64,000 nt of DNA, taken from contig NZ_CP032544.1 in assembly GCF_003867075.1 (NCBI RefSeq), forward strand, positions 2,164,001 through 2,228,000, given 5' to 3'. This document shows positions 24,667 to 32,708 of the stretch, piece after piece. Below the pieces are notes generated by a model that was given only the letters and a program-made list of their open reading frames with translations, did no database searches and was not told where the DNA came from. This stretch comes from Tenacibaculum mesophilum (GTDB lineage: Bacteria > Bacteroidota > Bacteroidia > Flavobacteriales > Flavobacteriaceae). How positions within the stretch are numbered: position 1 is the first letter of the stretch; each line of letters opens with the position of its first letter. The position numbers and the translations under genes were made by a program.

Positions 24667-25719
24667 ATGAAAAAATCTTTAAAATCTAGAAACAACGATT
24701 TAGCTAACACGCAACGCCAGCTTGAAATCATCTCAAACGGAATTTTTGCTGATGGTGAATTACCTACGTTTGCCAAAAAACTCAAAGAGACCAATCAGTT
24801 TCCATTACATCCTAAAAAATTAGAAATTCTTCAAATTAATTTAGGGTACATGTGTAATCAAGTTTGTGCACATTGCCATGTTGATGCTGGTCCTGACCGA
24901 AAAGAAATTATGACCACAGAAACCATGGAGCAATGTTTAGATGTGATTCGAAAAACTGGAGCACACACCCTGGATTTAACGGGTGGAGCTCCTGAAATGA
25001 ATCCGAATTTTCGATGGTTTGTAGAAGAAGCTTCCAAAGCAGGAATTAAAGATTTTATTGTGCGCTCTAACTTAACTATTATTAGAGCGAATAAAAAGTA
25101 TTACGATTTACCCGAGTTTTTTAAAAAGCACAATGTACATGTAGTTTCTTCTATGCCTCACTGGACTCGTGGAAAAACCGACAAACAACGCGGTGATGGT
25201 GTTTTCGACAAATCTATTGAAGCTTTAAAAATGCTAAATGCTGTGGGATATGGAATTGAAGGAACTGGCTTACAACTAGATTTAGTCTATAATCCATCAG
25301 GAGCTTTCTTACCAGGAGACCAAGCAGCTTTGGAAGCTGATTTTAAAAAAGCTTTGAAAGAAGATTTTGATATTATTTTCAATTCACTTTTTGCTATTAC
25401 CAATTTACCTATCAGTCGATTTTTAGATTACTTAATTGCTTCCGAAAATTATGAAGATTATATGTATTCGTTAGTAGAAGCCTACAATCCTATGGCAGTA
25501 GAAAATGTAATGTGTACCAACACACTATCGGTAAGTTGGGACGGATATTTATATGATTGCGATTTCAATCAAATGCTAAATCTAAAAGTAGCAAGCAAAT
25601 CACAGCACATTTCTGAATACAACGAAGCATTATTACAAAACAGAAATATCATTATCAATCAACACTGTTATGGTTGTACCGCTGGTGCAGGAAGTAGTTG
25701 TCAAGGAACCGTAGCATAG
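24667..25719 (+). CDS. arsS: Arsenosugar biosynthesis radical SAM protein ArsS
   Basis: The 350-residue protein has the radical SAM cluster-binding motif Cys63-x3-Cys67-x2-Cys70 (GYMCNQVCAHCHVDAGP), the SAM-binding LDLTGGAPEMNP and a C-terminal DUF3641-like region with further cysteines (HCYGCTAGAGSSCQ) that may hold an auxiliary cluster. In the accepted pathway ArsM makes dimethylarsenite and ArsS then joins it to the 5'-deoxyadenosyl group of SAM, giving dimethylarsinoyl-5'-deoxyadenosine, from which arsenosugars are made. The neighbouring nucleoside phosphorylase, glycosyltransferase and arsM genes fit this. The protein is cytoplasmic and full length. Confidence 0.94.
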   Translation: MKKSLKSRNNDLANTQRQLEIISNGIFADGELPTFAKKLKETNQFPLHPKKLEILQINLGYMCNQVCAHCHVDAGPDRKEIMTTETMEQCLDVIRKTGAHTLDLTGGAPEMNPNFRWFVEEASKAGIKDFIVRSNLTIIRANKKYYDLPEFFKKHNVHVVSSMPHWTRGKTDKQRGDGVFDKSIEALKMLNAVGYGIEGTGLQLDLVYNPSGAFLPGDQAALEADFKKALKEDFDIIFNSLFAITNLPISRFLDYLIASENYEDYMYSLVEAYNPMAVENVMCTNTLSVSWDGYLYDCDFNQMLNLKVASKSQHISEYNEALLQNRNIIINQHCYGCTAGAGSSCQGTVA

Positions 25720-25764
25720 CTCAATGAATTAATAAAACAATGAAGTTATGTAAAAGTAAAATAA

Positions 25765-25816
25765 TGTCACATCGAGTGGTTTTTCTGACATTTTGGAAGA
25801 AAAATTGTATCGAGAT
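25765..25816. repeat. Degenerate dispersed repeat, TGTCACATCGAG ... ATCGAGAT
   Basis: This part of the 152-bp gap after arsS carries TGTCACATCGAGTG and, 30 bases on, GTATCGAGAT, plus a 7-bp inverted repeat (25780-25786 with 25798-25804). The words match the dispersed repeat family also seen at 32567-32682. Confidence 0.45.
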
Positions 25817-25871
25817 ATAATCACTTTAATTCTCTATAGATTTTATCAAACACCGTGAATGTTTTTTAGAT

Positions 25872-26387
25872 ATGAAAAACCTCTTCTTTCTCATATTATT
25901 AATATCCATAAATTCTTTTTCTCAAAAGAACCTAGAACAGTTATTGAAAAAATATAATACTGAAAGTGTTCCGTATATTTCTGTTAGTGAACTACAAAAA
26001 GAAAAGCCTTTCGACTCCGCTCAAGGTGACAACACAATTATACTCGACGCTCGTGAACCTAGAGAATTCAAAGTCAGTCATCTTAAAAATGCTATTTGTG
26101 TCGGTTATGATCTTTTTAATTTAGAAAACACCTTAGCAAAACTTCCTAAAAACAAGAATACCAAAATTGTAGTATATTGTTCTTTAGGAATTCGTTCAGA
26201 AGACATTGCCGAAAAACTACAAAAAGAAGGTTTTATCAACATTTTTAACCTATATGGTGGTATTTTCGAATGGAAAAACCAAGGAAACACAATCGTTAAC
26301 CTACAAAACAAACCTACAGAAAAAGTCCATGCTTTCAATAAAGAATGGAGTAAATGGTTACACAAAGGAGAAAAAATATATGAATAA
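25872..26387 (+). CDS. Exported rhodanese-like protein with in-frame repeat insertion
   Basis: The 171-residue protein has a signal peptide (residues 1-17, ending INSFSQ) and one rhodanese domain (about 35-140): IILDAREPREFKVSHLKNA and the catalytic loop VVYCSLGIRS with its cysteine. Rhodaneses move sulfane sulfur or, in arsenate-reductase-like forms, reduce arsenate; a link to arsenic is suggested only by the cluster. Residues 46-53 (PFDSAQGD) just before the domain are coded by bases 26007-26032, which match a dispersed repeat, so the linker seems to have been lengthened by a repeat insertion that kept the frame. The stop overlaps the start of the glycosyltransferase gene. Confidence 0.85.
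   Translation: MKNLFFLILLISINSFSQKNLEQLLKKYNTESVPYISVSELQKEKPFDSAQGDNTIILDAREPREFKVSHLKNAICVGYDLFNLENTLAKLPKNKNTKIVVYCSLGIRSEDIAEKLQKEGFINIFNLYGGIFEWKNQGNTIVNLQNKPTEKVHAFNKEWSKWLHKGEKIYE
26007..26032 (+). repeat. Dispersed repeat unit inside the rhodanese gene
   Basis: The word TCGACTCCGCTCAAGGTGAC is typical of short dispersed palindromic repeats in Flavobacteriia (known from memory). It is read in frame as PFDSAQGD between the N-terminal linker and the rhodanese fold. Confidence 0.6.
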
Positions 26388-27015
26388 TCAAAATGAAGTG
26401 TCATTTCGAGAGCAGTCGAGAAATCTTCTTCTAATATTTACTAGAAACCCAGAATTAGGTAAAGTAAAAACACGTTTAGCTAAAACAATTGGAGACGAAG
26501 CTGCGTTAGATATTTATAAATTCTTATTAGAACACACAAAACAAGTTACCCAAAATTTAACTTGCGATAAAGCTGTATACTACTCGGTAAAAGTTCACGA
26601 AAATGATATTTGGAATGCTCCAGTATATCAAAAGCACCTGCAAGAAGGAAACGATTTAGGTATACGAATGCACAACGCTTTTCAACAAGCATTTTCTACT
26701 GGATATGAAAAAGTTGTAATTATTGGTAGTGATCTACCTGATTTAACTTCCGAGCACATCAATGAAGCTTTTGAAAAATTGAATTCTAATGATGTAGTTA
26801 TGGGACCTGCAGAAGATGGTGGTTATTACCTATTAGGCATGAAAAAACTCCATGCTAATATTTTTCAAAATAAAGACTGGGGAACCTCAACTGTTAGAAA
26901 AGATACCTTAAACGATTTACAAAACGAATCAGTACATTTGTTAGAAACCTTAAATGATGTAGATGTTTTTGACGACATCAAAAACAACCCAGTATTCAAT
27001 CAATTTTTAAACTAA
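26380..27015 (+). CDS. TIGR04282 family arsenosugar biosynthesis glycosyltransferase
   Basis: The start is taken at the ATG at 26380, overlapping the rhodanese stop by 8 bp; a longer in-frame start at 26206 lies wholly inside the rhodanese gene. The 211-residue protein has a GT-A-like nucleotidyl/glycosyltransferase domain of the DUF2064/CofC-like type: LLIFTRNPELGKVKTRLAK, IIGSDLPDLTSEHI with the metal-binding DxD-like site, and MGPAEDGGYYLLGM. The first 15 or so residues (NEVSFREQSRN) are coded by a dispersed repeat (26400-26427), so the native start may have been replaced. It probably handles the sugar part of arsenosugars; this follows from family and cluster. Confidence 0.87.
   Translation: MNNQNEVSFREQSRNLLLIFTRNPELGKVKTRLAKTIGDEAALDIYKFLLEHTKQVTQNLTCDKAVYYSVKVHENDIWNAPVYQKHLQEGNDLGIRMHNAFQQAFSTGYEKVVIIGSDLPDLTSEHINEAFEKLNSNDVVMGPAEDGGYYLLGMKKLHANIFQNKDWGTSTVRKDTLNDLQNESVHLLETLNDVDVFDDIKNNPVFNQFLN
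26400..26427 (+). repeat. Dispersed repeat unit at the 5' end of the glycosyltransferase gene
   Basis: GTCATTTCGAGAGCAGTCGA and the following GAAATCTTCTT match the half-repeat GTCATTTCGAGcgnAGTCGAGAAATCT that I know from flavobacterial genomes. It is translated as SFREQSRNLL just after the start codon. Confidence 0.6.
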
Positions 27016-27016
27016 C

Positions 27017-27105
27017 CGTCATTACAAGGGAGTATACGAACGAAGTAACCTGCCTATCTCGAAGTCATAACTTAAAGATTGCTTCGCTATCGCTCGCAAT
27101 GACAA
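27017..27105. repeat. Long dispersed palindromic repeat (GTCATT ... AATGAC)
   Basis: GTCATT at 27018 faces GCAATGAC at 27096-27103, with internal words TATCTCGAAGTCATAACTT and GCTTCGCTATCGCTCGC. The element fills the 102-bp gap between the glycosyltransferase and nucleoside phosphorylase genes. The left end has drifted (ATTACAAG where ATTGCGAG would pair), so the outer stem is imperfect. Confidence 0.6.
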
Positions 27106-27117
27106 ACACAATATAAA

Positions 27118-27936
27118 ATGCTAAAAAAACAACAACTACAAGAAACACAAGAATTTCTTCAACACAAAGGAATTACCAACCCAGAAATAGGAATTGTTTT
27201 AGGAACAGGTTTAGGGAAATTAGTCGATGAAATAACCATTGAACAAGAAGTACCGTATGCTGACATTCCACACTTTCCACAAGCAACTGTAGAATTTCAT
27301 TCAGGAAAATTAATCTACGGAACCTTATCGGGTAAAAAAGTAGTGGTTATGTCTGGTCGTTTTCATATGTACGAAGGGTATAATCTATGGGAAGTGACCT
27401 ACGGTATTAGAACTATGCACGCACTAGGTATTAGAACTTTGTTAGTTTCTAATGCTGCAGGCGCTATCAACCTTTCTTATAAAAAGGGGGATCTAATGCT
27501 ATTGGAAGATCATTTGAATTTACAAGGAGGTTCTCCTCTAGCCTTTAAAGGAGCAAATGAGTTTGGAAATATTTTTGCCGATATGTTAGAACCATATTCA
27601 AAAAAATTGAACACTCAAATGAAAGCTATTGCTAAAGCTAACGACATAGACCTGAAAGAAGGTATATATGCTAGTGTTGTAGGTCCGCAATTGGAAACTA
27701 GAGCTGAGTATAGAATGTTACAAATTTTAGAAGTAGATGCGGTAGGAATGAGCACTGTTCCTGAAGTTATCGTAGCAAAACAACTCAACATTCCGTGTGC
27801 AGCTGTTTCGGTATTAACCGATGAATGCGATCCCAAAAATTTACAACCTGTAAATATTACCGAAATCATTGAAGTTGCAGGAAAAGCAGAACCTAAAATG
27901 ATCACGCTTTTTAAAGAATTAATTAATGAATTATAA
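27118..27936 (+). CDS. Purine-nucleoside phosphorylase
   Basis: The 272-residue protein is a trimeric-type (family 2) purine-nucleoside phosphorylase with IGIVLGTGLGKLVDEI, GRFHMYEGYNLWEV, LLVSNAAGAINLSYKKGDL, VVGPQLETRAEYRML and EVDAVGMSTVPEVIVAKQL. It splits purine nucleosides with phosphate into base and sugar 1-phosphate. Within an arsenosugar cluster the likely substrate is the arsenic-bearing deoxyadenosine made by ArsS, freeing adenine; a normal role in purine salvage is also possible. It follows the glycosyltransferase gene after a dispersed repeat and precedes arsM by 211 bp that also holds a repeat. Confidence 0.92.
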   Translation: MLKKQQLQETQEFLQHKGITNPEIGIVLGTGLGKLVDEITIEQEVPYADIPHFPQATVEFHSGKLIYGTLSGKKVVVMSGRFHMYEGYNLWEVTYGIRTMHALGIRTLLVSNAAGAINLSYKKGDLMLLEDHLNLQGGSPLAFKGANEFGNIFADMLEPYSKKLNTQMKAIAKANDIDLKEGIYASVVGPQLETRAEYRMLQILEVDAVGMSTVPEVIVAKQLNIPCAAVSVLTDECDPKNLQPVNITEIIEVAGKAEPKMITLFKELINEL

Positions 27937-27937
27937 C

Positions 27938-28045
27938 ATCATTCCGAACATAGTGAAGGAATCTTTTTAATGGAAGTAGCATCCAACCTTGAGGTTTCTC
28001 GCTTTAGCATGTCTTAAGCGGCAGTCGAAAGGCTCGAAATAACAA
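27938..28045. repeat. Dispersed repeat (ATCATTCCGAAC ... TCGAAATAAC)
   Basis: The gap between the phosphorylase gene and arsM starts with ATCATTCCGAACATAGTGAA and, about 80 bases on, has GCAGTCGAAAGGCTCGAAAT. These are half-words of the same dispersed family as 26400-26427. The remaining 100 bp up to arsM show nothing I recognise. Confidence 0.5.
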
Positions 28046-28147
28046 AACAAATTATAAAGCAAGACTATTAGAATCAAGAACCTAGACAAACAACACAAGC
28101 CTTTATTCTTTTATCTAACAGCGTAGCGGTCTTTAATCTTAAAAAAT

Positions 28148-29116
28148 ATGAGTTACTTAGAAACCACCAAAAATGTATACAAAGAAGCAGCGTTAACCCC
28201 TGATGTTGGTTTATGCTGTACAACAAACCCTATTTGGGAGTTACCAGGATTAAAAATTCCGAAAATCATGCAAGAAATGAACTACGGATGTGGTTCTACC
28301 GTACATGCTCGTGATTTAACCAACAATCCTAAAATATTATATGTAGGTGTTGGTGGCGGAATGGAATTGTTACAATTCTCTTATTTCTCACGTCAGAAAA
28401 ACGGAGTGATTGGAATTGATGTGGTAGATGAAATGCTAGAGGCTTCTCGAAAAAATTTTGTGGAAGCAGAAGCTCAAAATCCTTGGTTTAAAAGTGAGTT
28501 TGTCGATTTACGAAAAGGTGATGCTTTACACTTACCTGTGGAGGACAACTCTATTGATGTAGCTGCTCAAAACTGTTTGTTTAACATTTTTAAAGCTGAA
28601 GAACTGAAAAAAGCCATTGCTGAAATGTACCGCGTGTTAAAACCTCACGGACGTTTGGTTATGAGTGATCCTACGTGTGAGCAACCTATGAACGAAACCT
28701 TGCGTAATGACGAACGTTTACGTGCCTTATGCTTAAGCGGAAGTTTACCGATTAAGGAATACGTAAAAATGCTGACGGATGCTGGTTTTGGAACTATTGA
28801 AATTAGAGCACGTAAACCATACAGAATTTTAGACCCCAAAAATTACCCTACCGATGAATTGATTTATATCGAATCGATTGAAGTAGCTGCGATTAAAGAT
28901 CCAATGCCTGCTGATGGTCCATGTGTATTTACAGGTAAAGCTGCCATTTACTTTGGAGATGAAGACTATTTTGATGACGGAGCAGGACACACCTTATTAA
29001 AAAATCAACCCTTAGCGATTTGTGATAAAACAGCCGCAGCTTTAAAAGCGTTAGGAAGAGACGATATATTTTTCTCAGAATCTACCTATCATTACGATGG
29101 TGGTGGATGTTGTTAG
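28148..29116 (+). CDS. arsM: Arsenosugar biosynthesis arsenite methyltransferase ArsM
   Basis: The 322-residue protein has an N-terminal region with cysteines able to bind As(III) (Cys23-Cys24 in GLCCTTNPIWELPG and Cys48 in NYGCGSTVHARDL), a class I methyltransferase domain with the SAM site ILYVGVGGGMELLQFS, then DALHLPVEDNSIDVAAQNC and a C-terminal arsenic-domain region ending in HYDGGGCC. It methylates arsenite to di- and trimethyl forms using SAM and supplies dimethylarsenic to ArsS. It ends the cluster and is closed by a terminator. The long N-terminal part is specific to the arsenosugar-linked subgroup. Cytoplasmic. Confidence 0.94.
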   Translation: MSYLETTKNVYKEAALTPDVGLCCTTNPIWELPGLKIPKIMQEMNYGCGSTVHARDLTNNPKILYVGVGGGMELLQFSYFSRQKNGVIGIDVVDEMLEASRKNFVEAEAQNPWFKSEFVDLRKGDALHLPVEDNSIDVAAQNCLFNIFKAEELKKAIAEMYRVLKPHGRLVMSDPTCEQPMNETLRNDERLRALCLSGSLPIKEYVKMLTDAGFGTIEIRARKPYRILDPKNYPTDELIYIESIEVAAIKDPMPADGPCVFTGKAAIYFGDEDYFDDGAGHTLLKNQPLAICDKTAAALKALGRDDIFFSESTYHYDGGGCC

Positions 29117-29137
29117 ACGTAAACTACTTTAGTTCTG

Positions 29138-29161
29138 AACCTCGCTAAAGCGAGGTTTTTT
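29138..29161 (+). terminator. Intrinsic terminator after arsM
   Basis: AACCTCGCT (29138-29146) pairs with AGCGAGGTT (29149-29157), followed by TTTT. It closes the arsenosugar gene run. Confidence 0.8.
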
Positions 29162-29243
29162 ATTGCAAAAAAGGTTAACTTCGCCTCCAAAAAATAAAGT
29201 TTTTTATAAACTTACAACCATAAAAACACTTTTAAAAACAACC

Positions 29244-30278
29244 ATGATAAAACCAAAAAAATTACAAAAAGGAGATAAAGTAGCTACAATTTCTTTATCA
29301 TGGGGAGGTGCTGGAGAAATACCTAATAGATATCAAACAGGAAAAAAACAGATACAAGATAATTTTGATTTAGAAGTTGTTGAAACTAGAAATGCGTTAA
29401 AACCTGCTAAATGGATTTATGAAAACCCAAAAGCAAGAGCTGAAGACTTAATGGAAGCTCTTGAGGACAAGTCTATAAAAGCAATCATTTCTAACATTGG
29501 AGGAGACGACAGCATAAGAATGCTACCTTTTATCGATTTAGATATTATTAGAAAAAACCCGAAAATTTTTATTGGTTTCTCAGATTCTACTGTAACACAT
29601 TTTTGTTTTTATAAAGCGGGAGTAACATCTTTTTATGGAACTTCAACACTTGTTGGATTTGCTGAAAATAATGGAATGCATCAATACCAAATAGATGACA
29701 TTAACCAAACTTTATTTTCTAATAAAATTATAGGGAAAATTAGCCCTAATACTGAAGGTTGGACATCTGAACGATTAGAATGGGAGAATCCAGAAAACCA
29801 AAATATATCAAGACAATTAACAAAACCCAATGGATGGAAGTTTTTACAGGGTACAAAAACAGTATCTGGAGAGCTATTAGGGGGGTGTTTTGATGTTTTA
29901 GAAACCTTAAAAGACACAAAATTATGGGTAAGCCCTTCAGATTGGAAAGGTAAAATATTGTTTTTTGAAACATCAGAAGCAATGATGCCTCCCCATTATT
30001 TTCTTTGGATTTTAAGAAACTATGTTGCTTCCGGTATTATACATAATATTAAAGGATTAATAGTTGGTAGACCTTACAATAATCAATATGTAGTAGAATA
30101 TGAGAAAGCATTAATTCAAGTAATTAGAGACGAAGCTGGTTTAACAGATTTACCAATAATTACAGAAATGGATTTTGGACATACTTGCCCTACTTTCACA
30201 ATTCCCTACGGAATAAAAGCAGAAATAAACCCCGTAGATAAAACTTTTTCTATAATTGAAAGCGCTCTAACAAATTAA
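29244..30278 (+). CDS. S66 family peptidase (LD-carboxypeptidase / MccF-like)
   Basis: The start is taken at the ATG at 29244 (MIKPKKLQKGDKVATISLS); an upstream in-frame start at 29163 would lie in the terminator T run of arsM. The 344-residue protein has the S66 fold with SNIGGDDSIRMLPFID and the nucleophile region FIGFSDSTVTHF, then LLGGCFDVLETL and a late DFGHTCPTFTIPYG with the catalytic His. The sequence is nearer to MccF (which cleaves microcin C-type aminoacyl-AMP toxins) than to LdcA of cell-wall recycling; which substrate it uses cannot be settled by reading. It has no signal peptide. It stands alone after the arsenosugar cluster. Confidence 0.87.
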   Translation: MIKPKKLQKGDKVATISLSWGGAGEIPNRYQTGKKQIQDNFDLEVVETRNALKPAKWIYENPKARAEDLMEALEDKSIKAIISNIGGDDSIRMLPFIDLDIIRKNPKIFIGFSDSTVTHFCFYKAGVTSFYGTSTLVGFAENNGMHQYQIDDINQTLFSNKIIGKISPNTEGWTSERLEWENPENQNISRQLTKPNGWKFLQGTKTVSGELLGGCFDVLETLKDTKLWVSPSDWKGKILFFETSEAMMPPHYFLWILRNYVASGIIHNIKGLIVGRPYNNQYVVEYEKALIQVIRDEAGLTDLPIITEMDFGHTCPTFTIPYGIKAEINPVDKTFSIIESALTN

Positions 30279-30365
30279 AACCAATTTCTAATCACATCTC
30301 TCTTAACCCAAACCATTATATTACACTCTTACAATTTTACCAACTAGAATTCGTTATTTTGTACA

Positions 30366-32552
30366 ATGAAAATATTGAAAGAAATACAACTTCAACTTAA
30401 AGGAAGTAAGAAATTAACTCTTTTGTTAAAATACGCTACAGGATTAATACTGTTTGGAGTTCTTTTAGTAGTAGTATTATTTTCGTTAGTATATTTTGAA
30501 GTCTTTGGGAAGCTCCCTAATAAAGAAGAATTGACATCTATCATCAATGAAGAAGCTTCTTTAATTTATTCATCAGACGAGATAATTATAGGTAAACTAT
30601 TTGCTGAAAACAGAACCAATGTTCGACTAGAACAAATTCCAAATTACTTAAAAGAAGCGTTAATAGCTACAGAAGATAAACGATTCTATTCCCATAATGG
30701 CTACGATGGTCAAAGTTATGCACGTGTTTTCTTTAGAAGTATCTTACTACAAGATGCTTCTGGAGGCGGTGGAAGTACCATTACGCAACAGTTAATTAAA
30801 AACCTCTACGGAAGAAAATACCACGGTTTTTTGAGTATGCCCATCAATAAAATAAAAGAACTCATCATTGCGAGTCGAATGGAAAACCTATATAGCAAAG
30901 ATGAAATACTACAACTGTATTTTAATTCTGTTCCTTTTGGCGAAAATAGTTTCGGAATAGAATCAGCCACCAATCGGTTTTTTAACAAATCAGTTAGCGA
31001 ATTAAACATTGAGGAGTCTGCCGTACTTGTGGGAATGTTAAAAGCCAATACGTATTACAATCCACGCTTGAATCCAGAAAATGCCAAAAAACGTCGTAAT
31101 ACGGTTCTTCAGTTAATGAATAGCGAATCGTATATAAGTAATAAGGTTACCGACAGTTTACAAAAACTACCTATTACACTTAACTACAAAAACCTTGATG
31201 TAAATGCCACCGCTGGTTATTTCACTTATCAAGTTAAGAAAAAAGCTTTAGAAATTATAAAAGCTATTAATGACACTGCAAACACTAATTACAACTTAAA
31301 AACAGACGGTTTAAAAATTTATACGACACTGAATTATGAAATTCAACAAATTGCAGAAAAAGCTGCTAAAGAACAGCTCATTATCAAACAAAAACAATTA
31401 GACAAAGAATTAGCTTCAAACAAACTAAAAAATAGATGGTTAAAAAAGCAGCAGTTTACAGAAAAAGATAAGCAAAAGAGAACTATCCAACTATTTGACT
31501 GGGATAGTACAAAAAACATCATAGGCAACAAAATTGACAGTCTTTGGTATTACGATAAAATGCTAAATGCTTCTGTTTTGGTTACGAATCCGAAAAACGG
31601 AGCTGTTTTGAGTTGGGTAGGTGGCAACAATTTTAACACGCTTCCTTTTGATATGGTGCTATCACACCGCCAAATAGCCTCGGCATTTAAACCATTCTTG
31701 TACGCTACAGCATTAGAAAATGGAATTGCTCCGTGTGATTATTTTGAAAACGAAGAAAAAACTTATCCAGAATACGATAATTGGGAACCGAAAAATGCCG
31801 ACCATAGCTCAACTCCCGATAAAAAAGTTGCCATGTGGTATGCCTTGATAAAATCTATGAACATTCCTACCGTTAATTTATATTTTAAACTAGAAAAAGA
31901 GAGGCTTATTACTACCTGCAAAGCTTTGAACTTTCCTGAATTTCCTAACAATGCTCCCTCCATTGCCTTGGGAACACTTGATGTATCGCTTTTTGAAGCC
32001 ACAAGAGCTTACGGTGCCTTTGCTAATAATGGTGAAATGAATGATGTGTACATGATTCATAAAATTACCGACAAGGAAGGAAATATTATTTATGAAAGCG
32101 AAGCGAAAAAACCCGAAAGAGTATTCACTAAAGAAAGCGCGCAAACCTTAACCACCATATTACAACAAGCTGTAGAACAAGGAACAGGAGCTAGCATACG
32201 AAACAGGTATAAAATTAAAAGTCCGTTAGCCAGTAAAACGGGTACTGCTCAAAACTACACCAATGCTTGGTTTATGGCTTATACACCGAATATTGTTCTC
32301 GGAACTTGGGTAGGGACTTCTAAAAACGATGTGCATTTTACGAGCGGAAATGGTTCTGGTTCTTCTTTAGCGCTACCTATTGTAGCGAACATTCTTAAAG
32401 AAATTGAAAACAATCCTGAGTTAAGAAATAAATATTTAACTCCTTTCGATATTCCTGAAGAGATTTCTTCGTCAATTGACTGTCCTCCATACAGAGAAAA
32501 AGGAGTTAAAGGTTTTTTTAACCGACTTTTTGGCAAGAAAAAGAAAGAATAA
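30366..32552 (+). CDS. Class A penicillin-binding protein (transglycosylase/transpeptidase)
   Basis: The 728-residue protein has one N-terminal membrane helix (about 20-45), a GT51 transglycosylase domain (about 65-240; ATEDKRFYSHNGYDGQ and GGSTITQQLIKNLYG) and a transpeptidase domain (about 390-700) with Ser439-x-x-Lys442 (IASAFKPF), Ser497-Met-Asn499 (IKSMNIP) and Lys624-Thr-Gly (SKTGTAQNYTNAWF). It polymerises and cross-links peptidoglycan in the periplasm. All catalytic motifs are present, so it should be active on both counts. A compound dispersed repeat follows the stop codon, in place of an obvious terminator. Confidence 0.95.
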   Translation: MKILKEIQLQLKGSKKLTLLLKYATGLILFGVLLVVVLFSLVYFEVFGKLPNKEELTSIINEEASLIYSSDEIIIGKLFAENRTNVRLEQIPNYLKEALIATEDKRFYSHNGYDGQSYARVFFRSILLQDASGGGGSTITQQLIKNLYGRKYHGFLSMPINKIKELIIASRMENLYSKDEILQLYFNSVPFGENSFGIESATNRFFNKSVSELNIEESAVLVGMLKANTYYNPRLNPENAKKRRNTVLQLMNSESYISNKVTDSLQKLPITLNYKNLDVNATAGYFTYQVKKKALEIIKAINDTANTNYNLKTDGLKIYTTLNYEIQQIAEKAAKEQLIIKQKQLDKELASNKLKNRWLKKQQFTEKDKQKRTIQLFDWDSTKNIIGNKIDSLWYYDKMLNASVLVTNPKNGAVLSWVGGNNFNTLPFDMVLSHRQIASAFKPFLYATALENGIAPCDYFENEEKTYPEYDNWEPKNADHSSTPDKKVAMWYALIKSMNIPTVNLYFKLEKERLITTCKALNFPEFPNNAPSIALGTLDVSLFEATRAYGAFANNGEMNDVYMIHKITDKEGNIIYESEAKKPERVFTKESAQTLTTILQQAVEQGTGASIRNRYKIKSPLASKTGTAQNYTNAWFMAYTPNIVLGTWVGTSKNDVHFTSGNGSGSSLALPIVANILKEIENNPELRNKYLTPFDIPEEISSSIDCPPYREKGVKGFFNRLFGKKKKE

Positions 32553-32566
32553 TTTAATGTAAACAA

Positions 32567-32682
32567 TACAAAAAAATGCTGTCAGTTCGAGTATCGACTA
32601 AAGGGAGATGTATCGAAAACCAACTAATGACGTCTCGATACAATTCCGATATAGTATCGGAATCACTCGACGTGACATTTTA
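32567..32682. repeat. Compound palindromic dispersed repeat between PBP and radA
   Basis: TGTCAGTTCGAGTATCGACT on the left answers ATCACTCGACGTGACA on the right; inside are GTATCGAAA facing TCTCGATAC, and a perfect 9-bp hairpin (32643-32651 with 32655-32663, ATTCCGATA/TATCGGAAT). Three nested inverted repeats fill the gap between convergent genes and may also act as a transcription stop. Confidence 0.65.
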
Positions 32683-32708
32683 ACAGTCTAACCCACATTT
32701 GAATTAAT

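Noticed and set aside
26206..26379. Longer N-terminus for the glycosyltransferase
   Set aside because: The extra 58 residues lie wholly inside the rhodanese gene in another frame and resemble no family member.
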